Notes: generated by a model not told the origin, from the sequence alone. A stretch of DNA of 64,000 nt from Coix lacryma-jobi var. lacryma-jobi (GCA_009763385.1 CM019824.1:108332660-108396659), one strand, 5' to 3'; shown: positions 42,685 through 54,931, counted from the stretch's first letter. Numbers and translations: made by a program.

Positions 42685-43946
42685 CTAAAAGGGGAAACAC
42701 ACACCAAGCCCACCTCTCAACCTAGCAAAATTTGATTGGTCCAAAGGCTTGGTGAAAATATCAGCCAACTGATGATGAGTATCGACATGGCGAAGGTCGA
42801 TATCACCCTTCTCAAAATGGTCTCGCAGAAAATGAAAGCGCACATCAATGTGTTTGGTCTTAGAGTGTAGCACGAGGTTCTTAGCAACGCTAATAGCACT
42901 CGTGCTGTCACAAAGCAAAGGAACGCGAGAAAAGCTCAGACCAAAATCACTCAAAGTGGCCATCATCCAAAGCAATTGAGAACAGCAGCTAGCCGCAGCA
43001 ACATACTCAGCCTCTGTGGTAGACTGGGCGACGCTAGACTGCTTGCGAGAAGACCAAGATACAAGAGAAGAACCAATAAACTGACAAGTCCCAGAAGTGG
43101 ACTTCGATCAATTCGGCAACCAGCAACATCGGTATCAGAATAACCGCAAAGGGAGAGGGTGGAGGAAGCAGAATACCAAATCCCAAATTCTGGAGTGAAG
43201 CATAAATACCTCATAATGCGCTTGACCACCTGATAGTGAGAAGTGCGCGGCGATGACTGAAATCGCACGCAAAGACACACCGCGAACTGAATGTCCGGGC
43301 GTGTCGCCGTCAGGTACAGCAGCGACCCGATCATACTCCGGTACTCCTTCTAGTCCACTACTTCTCCATCCTTGTCCGCATCCAGAGCCGTTGTGGTCGA
43401 CATGGGTGTTAGAAGAGGCTTGGCATCACCCATATCGAATTTCTTCAGGATATCCTTGGTATACTTACCCTGGTGCACAAATGTTCCCTCTCGAGATTGC
43501 TTGATTTGCAGTCCAAGGAAAAATGTCAACTCGCCCATCATGCTCATCTCAAACTCCCTACTCATAGTGTCTGCAAACTTCGCAACCAAAGCATGAGAAG
43601 AACCACCAAAAATGATATCATCTACGTAAATCTGAACCAAGAGTGTGTCACTGCCTTGCTTGAAGAGAAAAAGCGTTTTATCCACACATCCCATTTTAAA
43701 ACCCTTAGCAAGCAAAAAGGTTTTCAACCTATCATACCAGGCTCTAGGGGCTTGTTTCAAACCATACAAAGCTTTGTGAAGTTTAAAAAGATGGTTTGGA
43801 AACTTGGGATTTTTGAAACTGGGGGGTTGTTTCACATAAACCTCTTCTTCTATGTAGCCGTTTAAGAAGGCACTCTTGACATCCATTTGAAAAAGTTTAA
43901 ACCCTTTGGATGTAGCAAAGGCCAAGAGTATCCTAATTGCCTCCAA
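42685..43946 (-). pseudogene. Copia B reverse transcriptase and RNase H
   Basis: RT resumes at 43946 after a one-base loss near 43996 in the QGYSQKEG block. Motifs: QMDVKSAFLNGYIEEEVYVK, HKALYGLKQAPRAWYDRLK, catalytic YVDD at about 43614-43626. TAG 43350-43352 sits just before KEYRSMIGSLLYLTATRPD. A one-base loss at about 43110 (GCRIDR) moves the frame; RNase H resumes with LLWMMATLSDFGLSF, CDSTSAISVAKN and HHQLADIFTKPL, ending at the natural stop 42685. The polymerase site is intact, but the frame is broken in three places. Confidence 0.92.
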
Positions 43947-45890
43947 ACGAGCTACGGGAGCAAAAGTCTCCTCATAGTCTATCCCTCCTTCTGACTATAC
44001 CCCTGGGCTACAAGTCTGGCCTTGTTTCTCACAACATGGCCATCCTCTCCTTGTTTGTTTTTGAAAACCCATTTTGTACCAATAAGGTGACACTAAGGAG
44101 GAGGTGGAACCAAAACCCAAACCCGATTTCTTTCAAAATTTTCTAACTCCTCATGCATGGCATTGACCCAATCTAGATCAGATAAAGCATGTCCAATATC
44201 TCGGGGTTCAAAATCAACAACAAATGCAGAATGAGCAAAGTGAGAGATTTGTTGTGACCTTGACCGAGTGACACATTCGCCGATGCTACCGATCATCTGT
44301 TGAGGCGGGTGTTGGCGCTGGATGTGTCATGGCGCCTCCCGAACTGAAGAAATCTCCCCCTCAACAGCAGGTGGTGCCTCCTCGGGTACAAATGGTACAG
44401 CCCGAGGTGGCGGATCCCACGGCCCCCATGTAGTCGACGAAGAGGGGTTGGGGCCGTGAGTCGTCGTAGTTGAAGTCGACGCTTGCGGCACAGCAGGTGG
44501 AGGTGGTGTTGGATCATCCATCCCTTCAGCACCCTCGTCCTCGTCATCAAAAAGAGGCTCACCAACCTCATGATCACCTGCACGCTCAAAACGAGAAGAA
44601 GGACAAAACATGGTCTCGTCGAAGGTGACATCGAATGTCTCCATAACTCGGTTAGTATCAAGGTTAAGTACACGATATGCATGAGTGTGAGTGCCATAAC
44701 CCAAAAATACACCGTCTGAAGAACGAGACTCAAATTTGTCTAGGTTGCCTTTCTTGAGTATAAAACAGTGGCAACCAAAAACTCTAAAATAACTCACCTT
44801 GGGCAGTTTTCCAAAACGCAACTCATAAGAAGTCTTTTTCAAGAAGGCTAGAAGAAAAATGTGATTGGAAATATAGCATGCAGTGTTCATAGCCTCGGCC
44901 CAATACCGCCTAGGAGTCCTTTGCTCATCAAGCATCGTCCTGGCCATCTCTACAAGGGTCCAATTTTTCCTCTCTACAAAACCATTTTGTGGTAGTGTGT
45001 AGGGGGAAGAAAACTGATGCTCTAAACCCAAAGAGTTACAAAACTTCTCAAAACCCGAATTCTTAAATTCAGAACCATTATCACTCCGAATTGCTCGCAT
45101 TGAGTTCATAGGGAACTCATTCTGAAGACGCAAAATCAGATTGCGAGCAAAGGAGAAAGTCTCGGTTTTCTCTGCTAAAAAGAAAACCCACGAATATCTC
45201 GAAAAATCGTCAACAACAACCAGCATGTACCACTTCCCCCCAACTGAGCTCACCCAAGCCGGACCAACGAGGTCCATGTGCAATAGCTCTCCAGGGCGCT
45301 TAGTGATGACCTGAGTCACTGAATGATGGGGAGCAGCTACCATCTTCCCATGTCTACAAAAATGAAAAATAAGATCCTTCTCCATGGACAACTTGGGCAA
45401 TCCTCGGATTAGGCCAAGTGAGTTAAGTCTTGCAAGCAAGTCGAAGCTCAGGTGACCGAGTCTCCTATGCCACTTCCAAAGAATAGAAGAGGAAGGTCCA
45501 GCCAAAAGACAACGAGAAATTCCAAACGATTCCGAGAAATTCGCACGAAAGACTTTTCCAAAAGGCGAAATTAAACATACAAGATTGCCCTGAGGATCCA
45601 AAATGCGACTGAGATTCAGTTTAAAATGAATCTCATAGTCATCATCAAAAAGTTGCGAAACAGAAAGAAGGTTAAAATGCATGTTAGAAACAAGAGCAAC
45701 ATCACGCAACACAAAGTGCTCATTAACTCGCACAGATCCACGAGACTACACCTTACCTTTGTTATTGTCGCCGAAGGTAATAAACTCCTTTCCGGCAACT
45801 GGACTAAGACTGGAGAACCACTTGGTGTTTCCGGTCATATGCCTCGAGCACCCGGAATCCACCAACCAAACGTTCTCCAATCGTTTTACC
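43947..45890 (-). pseudogene. Copia B protease end and integrase
   Basis: The protease motif WLVDSGCSRHMTGN lies at about 45825-45870 and the frame continues through TAG 45746-45748. From 45733 it is open to TGA 44327. GAG-pre-integrase has WKWHRRLGHLSFDLLARL; its second half reads FHFCRHGKM where family members usually have a Cys in place of the first Phe, so the zinc finger may be damaged. The integrase core has HMDLVGPAWVSSVGGKWY, RSDNGSEF and VERKN, so D, D and E are present. The linker to RT ends VPPPP before a TAG (about 44089). Confidence 0.9.
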
Positions 45891-46535
45891 TATATCAATA
45901 AAAAGATATAGGGTGAGCATACGGTCCAACACTGGGGTTAGTGAAGTAGGAACAATACCAGTGTTGGGCCGGCTGCTCAAAAGAACGGTTAGTAGCAAAA
46001 CCATTCCTACCACGCCTACGGGGAAAGCGATCACCACGCTGAGGAAAACGTGGTCCGCTAGGGAAGGAGTGCTCACCGCGATAGTCAAAACGCGGTGGGG
46101 GTAACGCTCAACAGCAAAGCCACCGCCACGGGCTCCATAGCCCACAATTGCAGGCTCCCATCCGGCATGACCTCCTTGCGGCCTAGGCCTAGGAATCTGA
46201 GGCATTTGACCTCTAGGCCTAGCAGCACGCCTCTGAACATTCGGCACATGTACATCATGGAAAGGATGGTACATGTCCGTGTTGTTCATCTCCTTTGCAC
46301 GACGCGCCCTTGCGCCGAAAGCAAAACTCACTCAGGTGTCCATCTCTCCCACAATGCTCGCAATGTACCTCACCACTCTCATAGGGGTTGTTGGTACTCA
46401 CGGTAGTGGGTATGGATCACTTTGCCTTTCTGTGGCATGAGCTCCTCTTGGATAGGTGGCATTGTGTCTAGCTTGTTCTTGAGGTGGTTTGGTTTTGGAG
46501 CCCATGATTGTTTCTTGGGTGGAGCTCTTGGAGGC
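45891..46535 (-). pseudogene. Copia B gag-pol junction region
   Basis: Between the end of gag (46536) and the protease motif the sequence reads in pieces: a stop-broken segment around a CCHC-less HTHYREYQQP/IVGEMDT stretch, then MSFAFGARARRAKEMNNTDM at 46331 and an Arg/Pro-rich part to about 46100, where the frame shifts. The segment then continues towards KRLENVW and the protease. It is the normal linker of this family in decayed form. Confidence 0.65.
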
Positions 46536-48512
46536 TCAAAAACACCCCATCCAAAAGATGGAGTTGAGAGGCTCTTTGGGTGGAATCTTGGTAAGCTTGG
46601 GAGTAGTGGTGGAGTTGGGCTTCTCACACGGGTTCAGACCACTCGACTCTCCAATCTTGCCAAAAGATGAAGCGCACTCAACACCCTGAGCAAAACCTAC
46701 ACCTGAACCTCCAGCAGCACGTTTAAATTGGGCAATCATCATCCCAAGCTGCGGCTCACCACTAGACACCCATGACAAGATGGTCCGAAGGTATGTGTTT
46801 TCTTCCTCGGTTTGCATCTTGGCATGCTTCACATTGTCTATCTCCATTTCCAAGACCTCACACAAAGCGCATCTAGACACACAAGTGCTACCCGAGCTGG
46901 CCTTCTCAAGAGACACAATTTTGGCATTCTTTTCTGCCATCTCAGATTGCAAGCCTGCACAAGACTTGCACGCACCAAGCATGGAAGATCTAGCTCTAAG
47001 CTCATCCACCTCTCCTACCAACACAACATACTTACTTCTCAGAGTGAGAAGGTCAGACATGTGTGTGGTGCACATCTCGCACTCAGCCTCCTCGTTGACA
47101 ACTACGGTGGACTTGGCAAACCCAATCTCCTTCACCGTATCCTCCCACTTCTGCCTGAACTCCTTCCGCTCTCTAGCAGCACGCCTAAGTAGCTTGTCTT
47201 GACTAAGAAGGGCGGCAGTAAGTTTCTCGACCTCAGCAGAAAGCTCGTCGGGGGTCTCAGATACCTGGGAGGTGTCGTCGTCGTCATCGTCATTCTGAGG
47301 GGTCTCCTCCAGCTGACTATCGACCTCCTTGCCGAGGGCCATGGTGCAAAAGCCCTCGTTGTCGGTGAAGAAGCAGAGGTCGTTCAGCTTGTCCTCGATT
47401 CTCTTCTTCTTCTCAGACTCGTCGTCGCTTGAGGAAGCGGAGTCGTCATCCGAGCCGTCGACATCGCTGAGCGTGACGAAGAAGGCACGCTGCTCAGCCT
47501 GGGCCTTCTCCAAGTACTTCTTCTTGATGTACTCCTTGTTGAAGCCGCCCTTCCGCTTGTGCTTCGCGGGGACGTACTTCTCCTTGCGCTTGCCGGAGTC
47601 ATACTTGTGCCCATGATCGCCCTTCCCAAATGCTTGCTTGTTCTTCTTGGGACAGTAGGCGATGAAGTGGTCGGGATTGCCGCACTCGAAACATCTAGAG
47701 CGTCCTCCTCCGCAGTGACGGTTCATGCGGTTGTTGTGGAACCACGAGAACCGGTTGGCATGCAAAGCCAACTCGTCATCCCCCATGAACTCCAGCTGCT
47801 CCTCTGTGACAGAAAGAAGAGAATTAAGTGCAAATTGTCCAGAGGGGTTAGCAGAAGAGCCAGAAAGCAAAGCCATCGACGGGCCTGAAGGATTTTCATA
47901 AGAAGCCCTCGCCATGGCATCAATTTCACTGGACTTGAGCTTACTGAAGAGCTCGTCGCATATGACGGTCTCGTAGTTAGGTGATTCGATGACCGCCTGA
48001 ACTTTCGAGTCCCACACCGACCGATCGAGAGTATGCAAAAGCTTCAAAGCTCTCTCATGATCGTCGAAAGGCAACAGCTCCTTGTTGTCTCTCATCCTGT
48101 TGACAATCACCTGAAAGTGAGCGAATAAACTTTCTATGCTCTCACCAGGCATGTGTTGAAAGTTCTCATACTATCGCTTGTGCGACTCGTAGAGACAGGT
48201 TTTGACTTGAGTGGTTCCCTCATGGAAACGCATGAGGGTAGCCCAAATCTCCGGAGCCGTAGCAAGGTGAGAAACATGATCAAACTCTGTCATGCTCAAA
48301 CATGAGAAAAGAGCATTATGGGCTCGGCTATTGGCATCGTGCTCATCGATCTGATGCTGAGTCGCACGAGCAGCCAAGACCACGTAATTAGCAGAGTTGC
48401 AGATATCCCAAATAGAAGCACCAATACTCTGAAGATAGGCCGACATACGTATCTTCCAATACGCATAGTTCGTCCCATCAAAAAACGGCGGTTTGCCTAC
48501 GCCGCGATCCAT
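46536..48512 (-). pseudogene. Copia B gag
   Basis: Start MDRGVGKPPFFDGTNYAYW at 48512, just after the PBS. The UBN2-type gag domain has WKIRMSAYLQSIGASIWD, EIWATLMRFHEGTTQVK and, past a single TAG (48171-48173, probably from CAG), MPGESIESLFAHFQVIVNRM and LLHTLDRSVWDSKVQAVIES. A CCHC knuckle follows (CFECGNPDHFIAYC, about 47650-47695), then Lys-rich and Asp/Ser-rich tracts and a long coiled coil (about 47230-46780). The frame ends at 46536. A gag of about 660 codons with long coiled coil is typical of Sireviruses. One point change alone interrupts it. Confidence 0.9.
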
Positions 48513-48558
48513 GTCACCTTTTGTGGATATGGAACCGGCTAAGGTGGAAAATCCTTAA

Positions 48559-48573
48559 CCCACTCCGATACCA
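48559..48573 (-). other. Copia B primer binding site (tRNA-iMet type)
   Basis: On the minus strand TGGTATCGGAGTGGG follows the 5' LTR after two bases. It matches the initiator-Met primer site TGGTATCAGAGC with few changes. Confidence 0.85.
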
Positions 48574-48575
48574 AT

Positions 48576-50366
48576 TGAAGGACCGAGAATGCTAAAGCAA
48601 GGCGACCAGAGGGGGGGTGAATGGGAGCTTCAAAATTTCTTTTCAGAAACTTGTTGCCACTATCCCGAGAATCACCCTAAGAGCAAAAGTAGAGCTTGCG
48701 AGTGTCCACGACCCTAGATGTAGGGTGGATGCTTCCAAGGAACACAGCGGGACACTACACGACTCTAGAAACCCAACGCAAAAACCTAAAACCAAATCCG
48801 AAGTCAGACGAACAAACTGCGGACGAAACAGTGCAGAAGAACCTTCACCGAACGCTGGCCAACGTCCAATGGTCAGGCGTCGGACGCGTCCGATGCAAAA
48901 TCTGTCGATCTGAGACCTTACTGCATGGTCATCGGACGCTGGCTACAGTGAAGCCCTAGTGTTCGATGTAAGCCCCTTGGACGCTCCGATGGCAACGGAC
49001 GTGTCAATGGTCAGCGTCCGATGCTCCTTAGAAAACACTGTCAGATGACACGTGGCATCGGACGCGTCCACTGTAATGAACACAGCGTCCGATGCTCCCG
49101 ACGTCAGCGTCCGATGCTCCCGAAACTGCACTGTTCTTCCACGGATTCAACCCGATCTCGTCCGAATCAAAAGCTCTAAGGCTTAGACTTGGTATGAGGA
49201 GTTTCAAGGAAGTTAGTGAGCTATCCCAAAGAGATCATGGCTCAAACCTAACTCCAAATCGGTGAATCGAAAGAATTCCGGGCAAAGGAGACACAACTCG
49301 ATTCGAAATAAAAATCGATCGATCTACTAGCTCGTGAGGTTAAAGACAAATTCCTCTGGTGGAAAGATGCGCCTCATGATCTAGAACAACTCAGTTCAAA
49401 CGGAATTGCAAAAGACGCATTGAGTAGAGAGATCGACCGACGGGAAAAACATGGAGAAAAGCAACCCGCGAAGAACAACTCTAAAAAGCGAATCACAACC
49501 ACGAATTTGCAACCGTGTGGCTACCACACGCTACAACAGTGAGATTACGGTCTCACTTCCTAAAAATCTCATGAACACAGAGGTATGATTGTCTTCTCTG
49601 TGGATCTCAGTTCGCTACAGCAGGGATTGGGAGAGCAGGAAAACCTAGAAGGCAAAATAGCAAATGACTGAGATAGGATGGGAGGTGAGTGTCTCCCTCT
49701 ACCTACTTATCCTAATTCTAGTTGCCACTCTACCACTAACTAATTACAGAGCGAACGAGCTAAACCCTAGGGTTATTCTGGACCAACTCAAGGTAGATGC
49801 TGATGTGACGGCCCCGCCCCCACAACTGGTAGCGTTGCCTCAACGCAACCTCACCGATTGCTGCCACGTGCCGCCACAGCTCTGCATGTCCTTTTCGCGG
49901 ACTCCGCCCCCGGTTTTGTGGCCCAAACCGGGAAACCAGCCTTCACGACCAACCCCCGGTTTTGAGGCTCAAACCTGGAAACTGTCCACCGGTGGTTTTC
50001 TGTGGCTCAACCACCAAACCGAAGCTGTAGATGGGATGCACCGCCCGTGCACCCCGTCCACCGACACGTGTACCCTGGTCCTCGACCCGAGCCACACTGT
50101 GACCCGCAAGTCTCCGCTCGTCGTTGTCCCAGGCTATCAGCCACCACAGCTGATCCTCAGGCCACCGGTCCCTCAGTCCAAGCCTCACGTCCGCCCTTCA
50201 CCGCTCTCGGTCCGTCGGCACGGCACGTCTCTACTTGACCTTCACCTTGCCTTCGATCACTGTATCCGTGCTCAACACCTGCACAACACAAGCCAAGGAA
50301 CATGCGCATTATCCCAGTTGACAATCACTCATCACTTGAGACTCGGCATACACCCATGTATCCGCA
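48576..50366 (-). repeat. Copia B 5' LTR
   Basis: 1791 bp, plus-strand ends TGAAGGACCG and ATGTATCCGCA. It differs from the 3' LTR by roughly 3-4% in the first 350 bp by eye, and by loss of about four hairpin units. The GCGTCCGATGC cluster is at about 48850-49125 and the remaining hairpins at 49910-50015. Confidence 0.94.
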
Positions 50367-50371
50367 AGAGG
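50367..50371. repeat. Target-site duplication AGAGG, right copy (copia B)
   Basis: Directly follows the copia B 5' LTR; X LTR sequence resumes with CAAGCCTCGGAGC. Confidence 0.95.
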
Positions 50372-51567
50372 CAAGCCTCGGAGCATTTAACTCCTACGGT
50401 TTGAAAATGGTTTATAAATTAACCTGATATACTTGCTGCATTAAGTTATAGGAATTGATTGCTACCGTTGATGCATTACTACCATACCTTGTCCACAGCA
50501 ATTATTATCTTGATATCCCTGTTTAGGTCTAGGCTCGTTATATGCTTAGCCCTGCTTGGACCGGTAAAAGTTGGGTGATTTCTTGTCTCCCGCATATAGG
50601 TGGATATTGCTCATCACTAGCCTGTGCTATCATGGAGATAACCATGTGTTAATCAATTTGAGGCCTGGCTGGATGTAGGAGCAGCAGAACATGGGTTCTG
50701 TGTGCTAGTAATCTCCCATCTGTGTCGCATAGGACCCGTTTGGCGAAGTATCCCTTCAGTCAAATTGAACGCGACAAACACTTAACGGAGTAGGTCAGAG
50801 TACCTCCCATGAAGCCGAGTAAGGTTATTCGAGCTGGTGATGGAGATGTTGACGCCTAACACCCAGGGCCTTAGATGTACTGTGGGCAACTATTCTGAGC
50901 AAGCTGGCATGGTTCGTGGACAGGCAGGGCCTGAGTGACCTGGCATGACCGTGGGCAGCTATAGCTTGAACGACCTGGCATTAAGATAACCCCCAGTGTA
51001 GAAGGCCCATGGCCGTCCCGCGAGTTGTGTTCTCGAATTTCCCGAGTGGCAGCTTACGACTGCCATGGCCGGATGTGTCGGGCGAGTGTGCGACATTTTA
51101 TCCCCAGCTGGGTAGGAATCGATTATAATCGTCATTGCTCCTAGACAGTGAGTAATTGACTGTAGATCATTACTCGTATAACTTATGAAACTAAAGATGG
51201 TTATGGTATGGAATCTGAAAGGCTATTGATGAAATAGTCACTCTCTTGCTTGAATAATTAGTCAAGTGCTTGCTATAGTTCAGGTGCAAACCTAATAAGG
51301 TAGAATTAATTATAAAAATGTCTGCCAACACCCTAAGTTAAGTTTTATTTACAAAAAGAGCTTTTATGCAATTGGTATATGTAGCCAACCCCACATATAG
51401 CCTATGTGATCCTTGGTGTCTCATTATTTCTTTTTTATGATGGGTAAGTCTAGCTGAGTACCTTCTTGTACTCAGGGTTTTATTCCCTTGTTGTTGCAGA
51501 TGGATAGTGCTTCTATGGCTACTGTGAGAACTGTCTTTACCTTGTTACGGGTGACGACTAGACCATG
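50372..51567 (+). repeat. X 3' LTR, second piece
   Basis: This matches 28728-29644 of the 5' LTR but retains about 0.28 kb at 50665-50955 that the 5' LTR lacks. No coding capacity. It ends at the CCATG duplicated by the TRIM-like element. Confidence 0.9.
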
Positions 51568-51780
51568 TGATGCATCCAGCCCAGGCGTGGGGTTGGCCGA
51601 GGCCCAACAAATTAAGGTTGCCCGGACCCCAATAGTTCTTATGTACAGATTAGGTTGATTGGGCCGTCGTTTAGGGAGATTTGGCCTTTCCCTGAGTGGG
51701 TGTACATAAGAACTGTTGGGGTCCGGGCAACCTTAATTTGTTGGGCCTCGGCCAACCCCACGCCTGGGCTGGATGTATCA
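51568..51780 (+). repeat. Palindromic LTR of the TRIM-like element
   Basis: 213 bp with arms 51568-51646 and 51702-51780 that are reverse complements at 77 of 79 positions, around a 55-bp spacer. The copy at 52802-53014 is part of the tandem duplication. Confidence 0.88.
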
Positions 51781-51782
51781 TT

Positions 51783-51794
51783 TGGTATCAGAGC
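51783..51794 (+). other. TRIM primer binding site (tRNA-iMet)
   Basis: TGGTATCAGAGC, a perfect initiator-Met primer site, lies two bases after the LTR end ATGTATCA. It is repeated at 53017-53028 by the tandem duplication. Confidence 0.9.
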
Positions 51795-51979
51795 TAGGCC
51801 CTTGTTAAGAAGGGGAGAATGATGAGGACATCCTCCATTATTACCCGCTGGCAAAGAAGCAACAAAGATGGGCCAAGTGGCCCAGTTGTAGTCGGACGGC
51901 GACCGTGTGAGCCTCTGAATAATCCCACCTTGCTTAGCTTGGGAGGACGAAGCCAATCTTTTAGGGAGATTGGGTCTTT

Positions 51980-54931
51980 CACAACTACAAAAAGGGTTTG
52001 TAGCAATGGTTCGTTTTTTTTTTGTAGGGGCGGCTCTATTCACAGCCGCCCCTAGAGTTGGCGTCACGGGGCCCGCTGATAGAGCCGCTCCTACAAATCA
52101 AACTATAGGGGCGGTTATTATTATAAACCGCCCCTACAAATGTATTCATTTGTAGAGGTGGTTCTAATAAGAACCGCCCCTATAGTTTGATTTGTAGGGG
52201 CAGCTCTATCAGCAGCCGCCCCTATAATTCCTCACAGTAAAATAGCAGTGCCCCCCTTCTTCCTCCTTGGGCTGCTGCTACTGTAACCCAAGGAGGGAAA
52301 GGAAGGGGGGCCTTGGGCACCTCCCAAAATTGCTCTTTCAGGGGGGAAGGTTTTCCTCTCAAATCCTTTGATAAAGAGGTTGTAGAAGGTAAGAAAAAGC
52401 TATTCATGGTCTTTTTTTAAAGTTTTAGTGGTTGGATAGTGTTTAATTAGAGTTTTGTTTTTCTCTCTCTTCCATGGTGATGCGAACCTGATGAGGACAT
52501 CACATGGTGCTTAAGCATTTATGAAGAAAATTAGACCAAGATTTTGAGGATGCTATGGTCAATTAGTTAGTACAATATGATTATACCATTTTCTAGTGGA
52601 TCTTCTTTGAGTTTAGTGGATTATTAGTTAGTTTTATGGATGTTTGATTATTTAAATCTAGATCTAGATCTAGAACTAGGGTTTCCTTTTTTTAATTTTA
52701 GTTTTTAAAATTCTTGTTTCATGAAATCAGATTAAGTTTGCTTGAAGGATATATATAGTTGGTAAATATTATTTATTTATAATTATGGAGACTAGACCAT
52801 GTGATGCATCCAGCCCAGGCGTGGGGTTGGCCGAGGCCCAACAAATTAAGGTTGCCCGGACCCCAATAGTTCTTATGTACAGATTAGGTTGATTGGGCCG
52901 TCGTTTAGGGAGATTTGGCCTTTCCCTGAGTGGGTGTACATAAGAACTGTTGGGGTCCGGGCAACCTTAATTTGTTGGGCCTCGGCCAACCCCACGCCTG
53001 GGCTGGATGTATCATTTGGTATCAGAGCTAGGCCCTTGTTAAGAAGGGGAGAATGATGAGGACATCCTCCATTATTACCCGCTGGCAAAGAAGCAACAAA
53101 GATGGGCCAAGTGGCCCAGTTGTAGTCGGACGGCGACCGTGTGAGCCTCTGAATAATCCCACCTTGCTTAGCTTGGGAGGACGAAGCCAATCTTTTAGGG
53201 AGATTGGGTCTTTCACAACTACAAAAAGGGTTTGTAGCAATGGTTCGTTTTTTTTTTGTAGGGGCGGCTCTATTCACAGCCGCCCCTAGAGTTGGCGTCA
53301 CGGGGCCCGCTGATAGAGCCGCTCCTACAAATCAAACTATAGGGGCGGTTATTATTATAAACCGCCCCTACAAATGTATTCATTTGTAGAGGTGGTTCTA
53401 ATAAGAACCGCCCCTATAGTTTGATTTGTAGGGGCAGCTCTATCAGCAGCCGCCCCTATAATTCCTCACAGTAAAATAGCAGTGCCCCCCTTCTTCCTCC
53501 TTGGGCTGCTGCTACTGTAACCCAAGGAGGGAAAGGAAGGGGGGCCTTGGGCACCTCCCAAAATTGCTCTTTCAGGGGGGAAGGTTTTCCTCTCAAATCC
53601 TTTGATAAAGAGGTTGTAGAAGGTAAGAAAAAGCTATTCATGGTCTTTTTTTAAAGTTTTAGTGGTTGGATAGTGTTTAATTAGAGTTTTGTTTTTCTCT
53701 CTCTTCCATGGTGATGCGAACCTGATGAGGACATCACATGGTGCTTAAGCATTTATGAAGAAAATTAGACCAAGATTTTGAGGATGCTATGGTCAATTAG
53801 TTAGTACAATATGATTATACCATTTTCTAGTGGATCTTCTTTGAGTTTAGTGGATTATTAGTTAGTTTTATGGATGTTTGATTATTTAAATCTAGATCTA
53901 GATCTAGAACTAGGGTTTCCTTTTTTTAATTTTAGTTTTTAAAATTCTTGTTTCATGAAATCAGATTAAGTTTGCTTGAAGGATATATATAGTTGGTAAA
54001 TATTATTTATTTATAATTATGGAGACTAAAAATTGTTAATTAATTTTATATATTAATTAGTTAGTTATTATGCCTACGTACATTTAATTACTCTTTATTA
54101 CCTCAATTAGTAGGCTGCTAGTTAAATATTCCTTCAATTAATTATTATGTTGATCTGTGTGTATCAATAATTAGTGTTTTAATACTCTTTCCTTTGATTG
54201 ATGTCCTAAAAGATGGAGTACAGGAACTCTTGGATGTATAGTTGATAAAGAGGTTGTAGTTTCATAATCGACCAAATTATACATGTTAAGGGTTTGTACC
54301 ATGAACCGGAGTCTGAATTAGGACGTGAACCTCGGTGCCAGGCTCTTCGTGAGTGGGAAAGACTAAGCTTTGGTCGTTAAAAAGAATGTAATGTTGTTGA
54401 ACGAACTCTCTGTGCACTATACTCTGTGATGGACTATATATTTAAGTAATTTAGTAATATATTATGTATTATGTCATTTTTGTGAAAGCATATGCACTGT
54501 GAATGTCTTATTTGTGATGAATTATGTATAAGTCATTTCTGGACCTGTTAATATATATTGTTTTGATTTATTATTTGGTCAAATTTGAAAATTGAAAATT
54601 TAAACTTTTCTTTGGTTGCAAATCTGACTATCGGGGCGGTTGGTAACTCCAGCCGCCCCTACAAATACCATTTCTAAAGGCGGCTATGGTTACAAGCTGC
54701 CCCTAGAAATGATATTTGTAGGGGCGGCTGCAAAGCCCAACCGCCCCTGAATAAAACTTTGTAGGGGCAGCTATTGTTACTAGCCGCCCCTACAAATGCC
54801 ATTTCTAGGGGCGGCTTGGGAACCGTCCCTACAAATACCTGATTTGTAGAGACGGTATGGTAGAGGCGGCTGGCCGAGCCGCCTCTACAAAGGCTAACCA
54901 GCCACCCCTACAGAGCTTTACTGTAGTAGTG
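51980..54931 (+). mobile_element. Non-autonomous CACTA (En/Spm) element
   Basis: The right end reads CTTTACTGTAGTAGTG, the reverse complement of a CACTACTACAG terminus; the left end is CACAACTACAAAAAGG, a slightly changed CACTA terminus. TTT flanks both ends (51977-51979 and 54932-54934), the 3-bp duplication of this superfamily. Subterminal repeats of GGGGCGGCT and AGCCGCCCC in both orientations cluster at 52020-52230 and 54640-54900. The middle is AT-rich and has no transposase. The left end is present twice because of the tandem duplication. Confidence 0.9.

Larger units (their letters stand above)
39232..50366 (-). mobile_element. Copia B, Sirevirus-like, full length
   Basis: This is a complete 11.1-kb copia element on the minus strand in the 3' LTR of X: 5' LTR 48576-50366, PBS, gag, protease, integrase, RT, RNase H, 1.5-kb noncoding region, PPT, and 3' LTR 39232-41163. 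It belongs to the same family as copia A and C. Long unrelated noncoding 3' region and multiple polypurine tracts support Sirevirus affiliation. Gag and pol carry several stops and shifts. Confidence 0.95.
51561..54028 (+). repeat. 1234-bp tandem duplication (two copies)
   Basis: 51561-52794 and 52795-54028 appear identical throughout. GACTA is found just before the first copy (51556-51560), at the junction (52790-52794) and at the end (54024-54028). The unit spans the right edge of X sequence, the TRIM LTR, PBS and interior, and the left part of the CACTA element. Confidence 0.93.

Noticed and set aside
51783..51794. tRNA-like sequence TGGTATCAGAGC and other tRNA-complementary sites
   Set aside because: Only the short 3' end complement is present after an LTR; these are primer binding sites, not tRNA genes.
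51639..52067. Open frame in the TRIM/CACTA nest, repeated at 52873
   Set aside because: It runs over the TRIM LTR, PBS and CACTA border in antisense; the repeat is due to the tandem duplication, not to a gene family.
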